From Candidatus Zymogenaceae bacterium (lineage in GTDB: Bacteria > Desulfobacterota > Zymogenia > Zymogenales > Zymogenaceae): a stretch of DNA of 64,000 nucleotides. The first letter of the stretch is position 1. Each line of letters opens with the position of its first letter. Made by a program: the position numbers and the translations under genes. Below are positions 33,354-44,402 of the stretch, in pieces. The DNA lies in the NCBI GenBank assembly GCA_016931225.1, contig JAFGFE010000020.1, forward strand, positions 1-64,000. Reading direction: 5' to 3'. Under the pieces are notes generated by a model. That model did no database searches and was not told the origin of the DNA. It saw nothing but the letters and a program-made list of their open reading frames with translations.

Positions 33354-33460
33354 TCAGCGCATACCCCCGTTCTCCTTCCCGGCCTTCCCTCTCGTCCTCC
33401 TTCCCGTTCTTCCCCCCCCTCTTACCGTCCTCCCCTTCATTCCCCCCTTCCCGTCAGATT
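33354..33460. repeat. Long polypyrimidine/polypurine tract between lysA and dapF
   Basis: About 105 bases almost all C and T on the plus strand, so the operon transcript is almost all G and A, with G-runs of 6, 4, 7 and 3. It lies in the spacer after the lysA stop at 33454 and the next gene. Such a tract can form a triplex in DNA or a G-quadruplex in RNA. Nothing else is in the 33243-33453 gap. Confidence 0.7.
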
Positions 33461-34692
33461 TCCTCGCCCCGAATCAGGTCCTCGTATGTCTCCCTCTTCC
33501 GGACGACCCGGGCCTCTTTTCCGTCCACCATGATCTCGGCGCATCGGGGTCGGGAATTGTAGTTCGAGGCCATCGAGAAGGAATAGGCCCCGGCGCTCTC
33601 CACCGCCAAAAGATCGTCCCGAACTACCCGGGGGATGTCTCTATCCTTCGCCAGGTAGTCGGACGATTCGCATATCGGACCCACAATGTCGGCGGTGATG
33701 ACGTCGGCCCCATTCTCCACCACCGGGACGATCCTGTGATAGGAATCATAGATCGCCGGCCGGGCCAGATCGTTCATCCCGGCATCGACGATGACGAAAT
33801 GCTTTTCAGTCTCCTTGGTGTACAGCACCCGGGTGACCAGGATGCCGGCATTGCCCACCAGGACCCGGCCCGGCTCCAGGATGAAGGTCACCCCCAGGTC
33901 CCCGGCGATTTCTTCTATGGCACGGGCATATTCCGTGGGGTCGGGCGGCTCCTCGCTCTGGTAGGTGATCCCCAGGCCGCCGCCGAAATCGAGGTATTGT
34001 ATCTCGAAATTACGCTCTCTGAGCCTTTCAATCAACTCCACCAGGCGCTTGAGGGCGTCCTCGAACGGGCCGATCTCGGTGAGCTGGGAGCCGATATGAC
34101 AGTCCACCCCCACCACCTGAATGTTTTTCCGCTCCCGTGCCCGCTCGTAGTCGTCGATGACGCCGGTGATATCGAGGCCGAACTTGTTGGCCTTGAGCCC
34201 CGTGGATATCTTCGGATGGGTTTTCGGGTCCACATCCGGATTGACCCGAACCGATATTCGTGCGGTCGCACCCATCTCTTGTGCGATGCCGTTGATGACC
34301 GTCAGCTCCTGGAAGGACTCAACGTTGAACATCAGGATATCGGCTTCTAACGCCGCTGTTATTTCATCCTCGGTCTTCCCCACACCGGAATAGACCACCT
34401 TTGACGGGTCCACCCCGGCCTGGAGCGCCCGGAACAGCTCCCCGCCGGAGACGATATCCGCCCCGGCCCCCAGATCGAAAAAGAGCTTCAACACCGACAG
34501 ATTGGAATTCGCCTTCATGGCGAAACAGATAAGGTGATCCATCCCCCCCAATGCGTCTTTGAAGACCCGATAGTGGTGTCTCAGGGTGCGGGCGCTGTAG
34601 ATGTACAGCGGCGTTCCGTGCTCCCGAACGAGGTCCACCACCGGGATCTCCTCGACGGAGAGCTCCCCGTTTTCCCGATTGAAATAGTTCAC
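33454..34692 (-). CDS. lysA: Diaminopimelate decarboxylase
   Basis: A 412-residue PLP-dependent fold-III enzyme that makes lysine from meso-diaminopimelate. The PLP Lys is in CFAMKANSN near residue 60; YSGVGKTEDE, DCHIGSQLTE, FGGGLGI, EPGRVLVGNAG and the C-terminal GPICESSDYLAKD are all present. GTG start at 34692, one base after the lipoprotein stop, so translation is coupled. In the arg-lys block between the lipoprotein and dapF. Confidence 0.97.
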   Translation of the reverse strand: MNYFNRENGELSVEEIPVVDLVREHGTPLYIYSARTLRHHYRVFKDALGGMDHLICFAMKANSNLSVLKLFFDLGAGADIVSGGELFRALQAGVDPSKVVYSGVGKTEDEITAALEADILMFNVESFQELTVINGIAQEMGATARISVRVNPDVDPKTHPKISTGLKANKFGLDITGVIDDYERARERKNIQVVGVDCHIGSQLTEIGPFEDALKRLVELIERLRERNFEIQYLDFGGGLGITYQSEEPPDPTEYARAIEEIAGDLGVTFILEPGRVLVGNAGILVTRVLYTKETEKHFVIVDAGMNDLARPAIYDSYHRIVPVVENGADVITADIVGPICESSDYLAKDRDIPRVVRDDLLAVESAGAYSFSMASNYNSRPRCAEIMVDGKEARVVRKRETYEDLIRGEEI

Positions 34693-34693
34693 G

Positions 34694-35152
34694 CTATCTC
34701 CCGAAGTAGACGTCTATGGGATTGGAGTAGGAACCGGTGTGTCCGTCGGTGTTGAAGGGAACCACCACATAGGTATAGGTGATGCCGGCGGACAGGGACG
34801 AATCCTCAAAGGCGATGTCATCGCCCTGGACGTGCGCCCAACCCGGAGCCTCCAGGGTGAACTCATATACCTTCTCGAACTCCCCGGAACAGGAGCGGCA
34901 CTCCAGATCCTCGTCCGCCACGTCCCGGCGCAGCACGCTGAACCCGGCCAAATCCGTGAGCTCCGAGCCGTCGGTATTCGTTTTCGGAACGGTCCAACTC
35001 AACATAGCGCCGTTCTCTCCCAGAGAAGCGGAGAGATTATTCACCCGGGCAGGCTCCACCCGGGACGGGGGCACCGGGGGCGCCTTGACGCCGCAGGCAC
35101 ACAAAAAAAGCACCATGCCGACACACATGATCGGTAGTAGTATCCGTCTCAT
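34694..35152 (-). CDS. Lipoprotein with fibronectin type III-like domain
   Basis: A 152-residue lipoprotein. The signal peptide is MRRILLPIMCVGMVLFLCAC with lipobox L-C-A-C; the mature protein begins CGVKAPPVPP and then forms an Fn3-like beta sandwich (NNLSASLGENGAMLSW ... ITYTYVVVPFNTDG). Start chosen at 35152 because it gives the signal peptide; the frame is open to 35293. It stops one base before lysA. A small lipoprotein beside lysA and dapF occurs in many Proteobacteria (LptM in enterics); this one is larger and its link to amino-acid synthesis is unclear. Confidence 0.88.
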   Translation of the reverse strand: MRRILLPIMCVGMVLFLCACGVKAPPVPPSRVEPARVNNLSASLGENGAMLSWTVPKTNTDGSELTDLAGFSVLRRDVADEDLECRSCSGEFEKVYEFTLEAPGWAHVQGDDIAFEDSSLSAGITYTYVVVPFNTDGHTGSYSNPIDVYFGR

Positions 35153-35255
35153 GACTGTTGCCTCATATACACACATATAAAAGAATACAATATCGAAAAA
35201 TGCCGCGTTCGGATTCCCGTCGGAGAGTTGTTGAAGATTCCGCCCGCGATATGTC

Positions 35256-36641
35256 TTACGTTTCGTCTTTTTCGAGTTTTTCCGCCTCGTCAAGCATCAT
35301 CACCACCTGCCGCCTCGCCGTTCCGCCGGGGAGGTCCCGGGAGTCGACGCTGGCCCGGGGATCCATTGCGCTCAGGATATCCTTTTCAAAAAGGATAGAC
35401 GCCTCCCGCCATCGATCGAGACCTAGGTCCGGGAGGTCCATCCCCTCCTTTTCACACACCGCAACGAGCCTGCCGACCGTCTCGTGGGCGTCCCGGAAGT
35501 TCATGCCCTTTTTAGCCAGGTAATCGGCGGCGTCGGTGGCGGTGATGAACACGGACGACGCGGCCCTTTCTGTCGCCTCCCGATTGTAGGCGACCTGGGC
35601 CATCAGCCCGGTCATCACCGAAAGAGAACCGGTTACGGTGTCTACGGTGTCGAACAGCGGCTCCTTGTCCTCCTGGAGGTCCCGCATGTACGCGAGAGGC
35701 AACCCCTTGAGGGTCACGAGAAGACTTTGGAGGTTTCCGAAGACCCGCCCTGTCTTTCCCCTGACCAGCTCCGGTACGTCCGGGTTCTTCTTCTGGGGCA
35801 TGATGGAGGATCCGGTGGCGTACCCGTCCGGGAGCGTCACAAAGCCGAACTCCGGGCCGGAAAACAGCACCAGCTCCTCGGCCAGCCTGGAGAGGTGCGC
35901 CATCACCACCGACGCGGAAAAGAGGTACTCCAGGATATAGTCCCGGTCGCTGACGGCGTCCATGCTGTTTCGGGTGATCGCCGAAAACCCGAGGAGCTTC
36001 GCCGTGTATTCCCGATCCAGCGGATACGCCACCCCTGCGAGCGCCCCGGAGCCCAGGGGACAGACGTCCGCGGATTTCTCCACGGAACGAAACCGCCGCC
36101 CGTCCCGGTGGAACATCTCCCAGTAGGCCAAGAGGTAGTGGGAAAGAAGCACCGGTTGTGCCCGCTGGAGGTGGGTGTATCCGGGCATGAGCACGTCCAC
36201 CGATTCGGCGGCCCGATCGAGGAGGACCCGTCTCAGGCCTTTGAGCAGCTCTGCCGTCCGCCCCGCCTCCTCCCGGACGAAGAGCCGGGTGTCCGCCGCC
36301 ACCTGGTCGTTTCGGCTCCGGGCGGTGTGGAGGCGGCCTCCCGTCTCTCCGAGGCGCTCCCTGAGGACACCCTCAATGTTCATGTGGACATCCTCGAGCC
36401 GGGGGTCGAACCAGAAGGTCCCGGCCTCGATCTCTCCCGCGATCTCCTCGAGCCCCTTCACCAGGGCGTCGGCGTCGTCCTCGGTGATGACGCCGGCCCG
36501 GGCCAAGGTCCTGGCGTGGGCGATGCTGCCCCGGATGTCATAGGGCGCAAGGCGGGCGTCGAACCGGACCGACTCGGTGAACCGCTCCACCAAGTCGTCG
36601 GTGATCCCCTGAAACCTGCCTCCCCAGGGCTTTTTGACCAT
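35256..36641 (-). CDS. argH: Argininosuccinate lyase
   Basis: A 461-residue fumarase-superfamily enzyme that splits argininosuccinate to arginine and fumarate. Signature GSSIMPQKKNPDVPEL near residue 283 (catalytic Ser loop), plus SRNDQVAADTRLF near 108 and TPLQ-equivalent GYTHLQRAQP near 156 are intact. Begins MVKKPWGGRFQG as usual. Thirty-five bases after argG. Confidence 0.98.
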   Translation of the reverse strand: MVKKPWGGRFQGITDDLVERFTESVRFDARLAPYDIRGSIAHARTLARAGVITEDDADALVKGLEEIAGEIEAGTFWFDPRLEDVHMNIEGVLRERLGETGGRLHTARSRNDQVAADTRLFVREEAGRTAELLKGLRRVLLDRAAESVDVLMPGYTHLQRAQPVLLSHYLLAYWEMFHRDGRRFRSVEKSADVCPLGSGALAGVAYPLDREYTAKLLGFSAITRNSMDAVSDRDYILEYLFSASVVMAHLSRLAEELVLFSGPEFGFVTLPDGYATGSSIMPQKKNPDVPELVRGKTGRVFGNLQSLLVTLKGLPLAYMRDLQEDKEPLFDTVDTVTGSLSVMTGLMAQVAYNREATERAASSVFITATDAADYLAKKGMNFRDAHETVGRLVAVCEKEGMDLPDLGLDRWREASILFEKDILSAMDPRASVDSRDLPGGTARRQVVMMLDEAEKLEKDET

Positions 36642-36676
36642 GAGAGATCCTCCTTCTTGTCAACCCGCTCCCGGCC

Positions 36677-37887
<1,211 letters not shown>

Positions 37888-37891
<4 letters not shown>

Positions 37892-38820
37892 TTCGCTTCC
37901 TCCCGCCGCTGATTCAGAATATCCATAATAGCTTTTTGCACGTGCAGTCGATTATGCGCCTGGAGAAACACCACGGACTGCTTCCCGTCCATGACGCTGT
38001 CGGTGATCTCCTCGCCCCGGTGTGCCGGAAGGCAGTGCATCACCTTCACATGGTCCGGGGCGGCCTCTAACAGGTCATCGTTCACCTGGAAACCCTTGAG
38101 GAGCTTGATCTTCTTCTGTCTCTGTTCATCCTCACCCATGCTCACCCAGGTGTCGGTATAAATGACGTCCGCCTCACCCACCGCCTCCCGGGGATCGGTG
38201 GTCAGGTTCAGACGCTCTTCCAATATCTTCTTTCCTTTTTTGAAAATCTCATCGTCCGGCGCCAGCTCCTTCGGACAGGCCAGCGTCAGGCGAAAGCCGA
38301 AGAGACCGGCGGCGTGTATCCAGGAGTTGGCCAGATTGTTGCCGTCCCCGATGTATACCATCTCCACATCCTTCAGGTCTTTTCCGGTCACCTCCATTAC
38401 CGTGAAGACATCGCTCATCACCTGGCACGGATGCAACAGATCCGTCAGGCCGTTGATGACCGGCACCGATGAATACTCGGCCAGCTCCTCCACCATATCC
38501 TGGGAAAAGGCCCGGATCATCACCATGTCAACGTACCCCGAGAGGGTTCGGGCGGTATCGCCCACCGACTCTCCCCGGGAAAGCTGGATGTCCTGGCTGC
38601 TCAGGTAGATGCCCTGTCCCCCCAGTTGATATATGCCGGTCTCGAAAGAGACCCGGGTTCGGGTGGAGGGCTTCTCGAAAATCATGGCCAGGGTCTTTCC
38701 AGCCATTGGGGTGTAACGGATGTCGTTGAGCTGCCTGATTTTCAGGTCCCGGCCCCGATCTAGAATTTCCCGACCCTCGTCGGCGGTGAGATGTGAAATC
38801 CTTAAAAAATGGTCCAGCAT
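37888..38820 (-). CDS. argF: Ornithine carbamoyltransferase
   Basis: A 310-residue enzyme that makes citrulline. Carbamoyl-phosphate loop [11 protein letters not shown] near residue 49, HPCQ in [10 protein letters not shown], ornithine-binding [12 protein letters not shown] and [12 protein letters not shown] with the catalytic Cys-Leu-Pro. ATG at 38820 has a G-rich ribosome-binding site and lies one base after the argD stop. Confidence 0.98.
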
Positions 38821-38821
38821 G

Positions 38822-40006
38822 TCACAACCCCCCTATAATATCTTTAAAGGCGCTCGTCACCTCGTCCACTTCATCTTTTGTAACGATAAGCGGAGGGAGA
38901 AATCTCAGCACCCTTTCTGCGGTGCAGTTGACCAGTATATTTCGCTCACGAAACGCATCCACGACCTCCGGTCCCCCCCGCGTGAGCTCAACCCCGATCA
39001 TGAGGCCCACCCCCCGTACCTCGGCAATGAGGTCCGTCTCACCCGCGATGCGGCGAAGCTCATTCATGAAATATTCGCCCATTGTAACACAGTTTTCGAG
39101 CACTCCGTCACTCAGTGTGGCCCTCAGCGCCGCACATGAGGCAGCGCTTACCAGCGGATTCCCGCCGAAGGTTGAGGCGTGGCTCCCCGGCTCGAAGACG
39201 GACGCCGCCCGATCCCCCGCCAGGCACGCCCCCATCGGCAATCCCCCGGCCAGGCCCTTGGCCAGCACCATCACATCGGGCTTGACATCGAACCGCTCGT
39301 AGGCGAAGAGCGTCCCGGTCCGACCCATGCCCGTCTGGATTTCATCGAAGATGAGAAGGGCACCCTCCCGATCACAGATCTCCCTCACTCGGGAGAGATA
39401 GCCGTCCGGGGGCGTCACCACGCCGCTCTCCCCCTGAATCGGCTCCAGTATAACCGCGGCGGTATCCTCCCCCACCTCTTCCTCCAGGGCGGCGGCATTT
39501 CCAAAGGGGACATGGGAGAAACCGGGCACCAGCGGGCCGAAGCCCGAGTGGATTCTCTCCTGCCCGGTGGCGGTCATGGCGCCCATCGTCCTGCCGTGAA
39601 AAGACCCCTTTGCGGCGACGATGCCGGACGCCCCCTCCCCCTTCGTTCGAATCCCGTATCGCCGGGCCAGCTTCACGGCGGCCTCCACCGCCTCGGCGCC
39701 GCTGTTACAAAAAAAGCAGGCCCAGGCAAACGAGTGATCGCACAAAAGCTCCGCCAGCTCCGCCTGAACCGGAATGCGGTAGAGGTTGGAGACGTGGATG
39801 AGGGTTTCCGCCTGTCGCCTCACCGCATCCACCACCGCCGGATGGCAGTGGCCCAGGTTGTTCACGGCGATGCCGGCGACGAAATCGAGAAATCGCCGTC
39901 CCGTCACATCCCAGACGTACGCCCCCTCGCCGCGAACCAGTTCCACGGGCTGGGGACGATACGTGTTCATCAGGTGACTGTAGTCGTTCTGGAGCGTCTC
40001 GTTCAT
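38822..40006 (-). CDS. argD: Acetylornithine aminotransferase
   Basis: A 394-residue class III PLP aminotransferase. GSFHGRTMGAM near residue 139, the PLP Asp in LIFDEIQTGMGRTG near 220, the Schiff-base Lys in MVLAKGLAGGLPMG near 250. The start at 40006 (MNETLQNDYSHLMNTY) fits the family; the frame is open to 40039. It may also act in lysine synthesis (succinyl-DAP aminotransferase), as some ArgDs do. Confidence 0.96.
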   Translation of the reverse strand: MNETLQNDYSHLMNTYRPQPVELVRGEGAYVWDVTGRRFLDFVAGIAVNNLGHCHPAVVDAVRRQAETLIHVSNLYRIPVQAELAELLCDHSFAWACFFCNSGAEAVEAAVKLARRYGIRTKGEGASGIVAAKGSFHGRTMGAMTATGQERIHSGFGPLVPGFSHVPFGNAAALEEEVGEDTAAVILEPIQGESGVVTPPDGYLSRVREICDREGALLIFDEIQTGMGRTGTLFAYERFDVKPDVMVLAKGLAGGLPMGACLAGDRAASVFEPGSHASTFGGNPLVSAASCAALRATLSDGVLENCVTMGEYFMNELRRIAGETDLIAEVRGVGLMIGVELTRGGPEVVDAFRERNILVNCTAERVLRFLPPLIVTKDEVDEVTSAFKDIIGGL

Positions 40007-40105
40007 CGGTTTTTTTGTCTTCCTCCCCCGCCGGAACACGACAATTTATATGGTCCGACAGGACATATGCCGACAATATTCATACGGAGGCATCCACCCC
40101 CCCGG

Positions 40106-40996
40106 TCAATCCGGGATGATCTGGGTTCCCACGCCGCCGTCGGTAAAGATTTCAAGTAACACCGAGTGGGGATCCCGGCCGTCAATGATATGGGTCTTTT
40201 CCACCCCGGCCTCCAGGGCCTCCAGGCAGCAGGCGACCTTCGGTATCATTCCGCCGACGATCGTGCCGTCGTCGGTGAGCCTCCCCGCCTCGGTTGCGCT
40301 CATGCTGCTGATCAGCTCCCCGTCCCGCAGGACTCCGGGCACGTCGGTAAGGAGAATCAGTTTTTTCGCTCCCAGCGCCCCCGCCACGGCGCCGGCGACC
40401 AGGTCCGCGTTGATATTCAGCGTCCCCCCGTCCTCGTCGGCCCCCACCGGGGCGATCACCGGGATGAATTGTTCCAGGGCAAGCCCGGAAAGAAGCTCGG
40501 TATTCACACGGACCACTTCACCCACCCGGCCCAGGTCGATGATCTCCGGCGGCATTCCCTCACGATCGCTTTTTTTCAGCGCGATTTTCCTGCCCGTAAT
40601 CAGTCCACCGTCCCGACCCGAAAGGCCCACGGCGCTCCCTCCGAGGGAGTTGATGAGGCCCACGATCTCCTGTCTGACCTTGCCCGCAAGCACCATCTCC
40701 ACCACGTCCATAGTCTCGTCGTCCGTTACCCGCATTCCGCCGACGAAGGTCGACGGCATTCCCAGCCTTTCCAACAGTTCGCCGATCTGTGGACCGCCGC
40801 CGTGGACAATCACCGGATTGATGCCGATGTATTTCATCAGGATGACATCCAGGGCGAAATTTTTCTTGAGGTCATCGTCCACCATGGCGTGTCCGCCGAA
40901 CTTGATGACCATCGTCGATCCCGAGAACATCCGAATGTACGGCAGGGCCTCAAGAAGGATGGTCGCCTTTTCCCTGGCCCTTTCGATTGGACTCAT
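40106..40996 (-). CDS. argB: Acetylglutamate kinase
   Basis: A 296-residue amino-acid kinase, second step of arginine synthesis. VIKFGGHAM near residue 28, [11 protein letters not shown] near 64, [15 protein letters not shown] near 187 and [11 protein letters not shown] are present. The N-terminal helix before the kinase core is typical of arginine-sensitive, hexameric enzymes, so feedback inhibition is likely. First gene of the arg block; divergent from the hybrid kinase gene, with a 229-base gap that shows a small inverted repeat (CTTTCTT/AAGAAAG at 41130-41153) but no clear ARG box. Confidence 0.97.
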   Translation of the reverse strand: MSPIERAREKATILLEALPYIRMFSGSTMVIKFGGHAMVDDDLKKNFALDVILMKYIGINPVIVHGGGPQIGELLERLGMPSTFVGGMRVTDDETMDVVEMVLAGKVRQEIVGLINSLGGSAVGLSGRDGGLITGRKIALKKSDREGMPPEIIDLGRVGEVVRVNTELLSGLALEQFIPVIAPVGADEDGGTLNINADLVAGAVAGALGAKKLILLTDVPGVLRDGELISSMSATEAGRLTDDGTIVGGMIPKVACCLEALEAGVEKTHIIDGRDPHSVLLEIFTDGGVGTQIIPD

Positions 40997-41225
40997 GTCG
41001 CTCTTTTTCTCTACGCAATCATCTCAAAATGTGGTATCTTAACATGACCAAAAAAAAATATCCACCAAAACTTGTTTACACGTTCCGCAAAACGATGTCC
41101 CGCCGTTTTGACGGGGCACCGCGTGCATTCTTTCTTGGCGATACTTAAGAAAGTAGTATATACTTGTTCCATCATGCGGTGTGTTTTTTTGGATAACTCC
41201 CTTCTCTTTCCCGTAGGCGTTCATC

Positions 41226-44200
41226 ATGGCTGACAACACAGAAACGATCAATAAACTCCGTGAAGAAGACACGCTCCCGGAAAAAAACAGGGATGGGGCG
41301 AAAAGCGGCCCCGATACGGATCACGAGGACATACACCGGACGCTCGTTGAACGATCCCCCGTGGGTATTGCGGTCATTCAAGAGGACACCATCGTCTTTC
41401 ATAACCAAACATTGAAAGACTGGATCGGGCATACCGACAAAAAAATTTCTACTGCCCCATTTACCACATTCATCCATCCGGACGATGTCGATGAGATCAC
41501 CGACAGGTACACGCGACGATTGGCCGGAGAGGACATTCCGAGTAATTTCAAGATCCGCATCGTTACAAAAGACAAGAACATCATGTACATGGATGCACAC
41601 GTCGCCGTGGATTCATGGAAGGAACATCCTGCGGTTTTGTGTTATTTCAACGCCGTCACTCCCCCGATACAGGCGGAATTAGACCACACAAAGATCGAGG
41701 CGATATACGGAAAACTGCTGGAGAACACAAACGAATCGATCGCCGTCATCCAGGACGGACACATACAATTCGCCAATCCTGCCACACAGACAATCACCGG
41801 ATACAGCGCGGAGGAGCTTTCACGCCGACCGTTCATCGACTTCATCCATGCCGATGATCGAGAAGTCGCCTCATCGGAATACAATCGAAAGCTGACCGGT
41901 GACGACGTCTCGTATGTATCCAGATTTCGATTCCAGACAGAAAGCGGAGAGTACCGGTGGCTTGAATCCAATGCGATCATGATCCTCTGGGACGACAAGC
42001 CGGCGGTGATGTCGTTCACCAGGGACGCAACCAGACAGATGGAAGCGGAAGAGCAGTACAAGGTCACCTGGGAGATATTCTCCCGGTTCGCCGATCAGGT
42101 GCCGGCGGTGGTATTCATCAAGGATATAGAGAGCAGGCTTTTATACGCAAACAAGCTGATGCGGGAGACCTTCAACGCCGATGACTGGATCGGCAAGATC
42201 GCGACGGAATACCTCGATCCCGTTGATGCCGGCCGCACCATGTGGAACGACACGGAAACATTTGAGCGGGGGTCCCTGCTCAAGGAAGAACAGCTCACCG
42301 ATATAAACGGCGAGCGCCGATTCTTTGAAACCCGCTCGTTCCTCATCGATCGACACGACGACGACCCGCTCCTGGGAGGCATCAGCATCGATATCACCCA
42401 GCGGAAGCTCTACGAAAACGCCCTCAGACGATCCGAGGGTAAATATCGCACCGTGGTGGAACACGCCAAAGAGGGCATTGCCGTCATCCAGGATGAATTC
42501 ATCCGCTTCGCCAACCCGGTGATTTTGAAGATGACCGGAAGCTCCCTGAAAAACCTGCAGAAAAAACCATTCGTCCATTTCTTTCACAAAAAAGACCGCG
42601 ACAGGATCATGGAGCTGTATCTCAAGATACAGAACGGCATCGATATGCTCACCCCCGGACAGTATCGTCTGATCGATGCCCAAAACGAAACGCGATGGGT
42701 GGAGGCAACCGGCGTATCGATTTCCTGGGACGACCGGCCCACCGTATTAATGTTTCTCAGCGACGTGACCGAACGAAAAAAAACCCTGGACGCCCTCAGG
42801 GACTCCGAGGAGCAACTTCGAAGCATCTTCGAAACATCGGCCGATATCCTCTTCGTCTCACAGCTTGACGGGCGAATACTCGATATCAACCCGGCCATCG
42901 AGGAGATTTTCGGACTTCCCAGAGAGGTGGTCATCGGCGCAGATACGGGTGTGTTTTTCAGGGACGCTGAAGAGAGGGACACTCTTTTCAGAGACATTCG
43001 GGAGACGGGCCTTGTAAAAAACCGTGAGATCGAACTTCAAAAAACAGACGGGACCATCGCCGAATGTCTGATTACGGCGACGGGGCGCTATAACGAATAC
43101 GGGGCCATCATCGGCATCCAGGGAACCATCAAGGATATTACCGAAAAGAAAAACCTGGAGCGACAGCTCATATATGCCCAAAAGATGGAGGCCATCGGCA
43201 ACCTGGCCGGGGGCATCGCCCATAACTTCAACAACATACTGGTGGGCATCATGGGATATTCGGAAATGCTCATGGCGAAAACGAGCTCGGAAAACCCGGA
43301 TTACAAACCCATCAAGACTATATTCGACGGCACGACCCGGGCCGCGGAGATGACCCGTCAGCTTCTGAATTTCTCCAGGGGCGGCGGCGAAACGTTGTTT
43401 CAACGGGTCAGCCTCAACAACGTCGTACAGAATGTTATCCCGCTTCTGTCGAGCACCTTCAAGGGAGCTATCGATCTGAAAACAAGCCTGGATACAAACA
43501 TACTCCCGATAAAGGGGGATGAGGGACAGCTCGAGCAGTGCCTGTTGAATCTGTGTATCAACGCCCGGGACGCCATGCCCGACGGCGGTGAATTGCTTAT
43601 CGAGACGACGAACCGGTACCTTGACGAGGCATTCGTCAAGACCCACCTCGACGCCCACGCCGGTGAGTTCGTCGTGCTGTCGATATCCGATACCGGGACA
43701 GGTATACCCCCGCACGTCAAGGAACACATCTTTGAGCCCTTCTTCACCACGAAAAAGTCCTCGGGAGGCACCGGGATGGGACTGGCGACGCTTTACGGTA
43801 TCGTGAAGACTCACAATGGATTCATCACCGTATACAGCGAGGAGGAAACGGGCACCGTCTTCAAGCTCTACTTCCCCTCGACAACAGGTAAGTTTTCCGA
43901 GACAAGTAAAGAAACCGACCCGCAGAACCTGGAGGAAAACGAAACGATCCTCCTCATTGACGACGAGCCGACGGTGCTCACCATGTGGTCCGATTTCCTG
44001 GTGGACCGCGGCTATACCGTTATCACCGCGGAAAACGGTCCCCTCGGCGTCGAGCAATACAAGAAAATGAAACACATCATCGACCTGGTCATCCTGGACT
44101 ACATCATGCCCGGCATGAGCGGCACGGATGTGCTGGAGGCGCTCAAGGAAATCGACACAGACGTAAAAGTGCTCATCGCATCGGGATACAGGGAAAACGA

Positions 44201-44300
44201 CAAGGAAAAACACCTGATTGTCGACGATGCCGACGGCTTTCTCCAGAAACCGGCGACCATGAACCAGCTGATCTGCGCGATCAGGTCGATACTCGACTGA
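41226..44300 (+). CDS. Hybrid sensor histidine kinase with five PAS domains and a receiver
   Basis: A 1024-residue cytoplasmic kinase with no membrane helix. Five PAS domains at about residues 38-150, 160-280, 285-395, 405-520 and 530-645; PAS 1, 2 and 4 share the core I-A-V-I-Q, suggesting internal duplication. Then HisKA with the phosphorylated His666 in GIAHNFNNIL, an HATPase with Asn779 (NARDAMPDG), DTGTGIPP and GGTGMGLATLYGI, and a C-terminal receiver with acceptor Asp958 (LDYIMPGMSG) and LIDDEP. N-F-N-N after the His is typical of NtrB-like kinases with own receiver. No DNA-binding partner is adjacent. Confidence 0.95.
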   Translation: MADNTETINKLREEDTLPEKNRDGAKSGPDTDHEDIHRTLVERSPVGIAVIQEDTIVFHNQTLKDWIGHTDKKISTAPFTTFIHPDDVDEITDRYTRRLAGEDIPSNFKIRIVTKDKNIMYMDAHVAVDSWKEHPAVLCYFNAVTPPIQAELDHTKIEAIYGKLLENTNESIAVIQDGHIQFANPATQTITGYSAEELSRRPFIDFIHADDREVASSEYNRKLTGDDVSYVSRFRFQTESGEYRWLESNAIMILWDDKPAVMSFTRDATRQMEAEEQYKVTWEIFSRFADQVPAVVFIKDIESRLLYANKLMRETFNADDWIGKIATEYLDPVDAGRTMWNDTETFERGSLLKEEQLTDINGERRFFETRSFLIDRHDDDPLLGGISIDITQRKLYENALRRSEGKYRTVVEHAKEGIAVIQDEFIRFANPVILKMTGSSLKNLQKKPFVHFFHKKDRDRIMELYLKIQNGIDMLTPGQYRLIDAQNETRWVEATGVSISWDDRPTVLMFLSDVTERKKTLDALRDSEEQLRSIFETSADILFVSQLDGRILDINPAIEEIFGLPREVVIGADTGVFFRDAEERDTLFRDIRETGLVKNREIELQKTDGTIAECLITATGRYNEYGAIIGIQGTIKDITEKKNLERQLIYAQKMEAIGNLAGGIAHNFNNILVGIMGYSEMLMAKTSSENPDYKPIKTIFDGTTRAAEMTRQLLNFSRGGGETLFQRVSLNNVVQNVIPLLSSTFKGAIDLKTSLDTNILPIKGDEGQLEQCLLNLCINARDAMPDGGELLIETTNRYLDEAFVKTHLDAHAGEFVVLSISDTGTGIPPHVKEHIFEPFFTTKKSSGGTGMGLATLYGIVKTHNGFITVYSEEETGTVFKLYFPSTTGKFSETSKETDPQNLEENETILLIDDEPTVLTMWSDFLVDRGYTVITAENGPLGVEQYKKMKHIIDLVILDYIMPGMSGTDVLEALKEIDTDVKVLIASGYRENDKEKHLIVDDADGFLQKPATMNQLICAIRSILD

Positions 44301-44314
44301 TAAAAAAAGACGAT

Positions 44315-44343
44315 TTGACATATCGTCCTGAAAGCGGTAAAGT
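44315..44343 (+). promoter_or_regulatory. Sigma70-like promoter for the acyltransferase gene
   Basis: TTGACA, 17-base spacer, TAAAGT, 60 bases before the ATG at 44403. It separates the acyltransferase gene from the kinase gene as a transcription unit. Confidence 0.6.
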
Positions 44344-44402
44344 TTGAATAAGGATCGTGTAAAACGAGACAGGTGCCTTTACTCTTTTTTTAGAGGTTGT
44401 GT

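Noticed and set aside
40166-41047. Antisense frame over argB (293 codons, plus strand).
   Set aside because: Opposite a complete acetylglutamate kinase; composition and lack of motifs mark it as a shadow.
42858-44321. Antisense frame of 487 codons over the first hybrid kinase.
   Set aside because: No domain, no start signals; the kinase reads through with all catalytic motifs.
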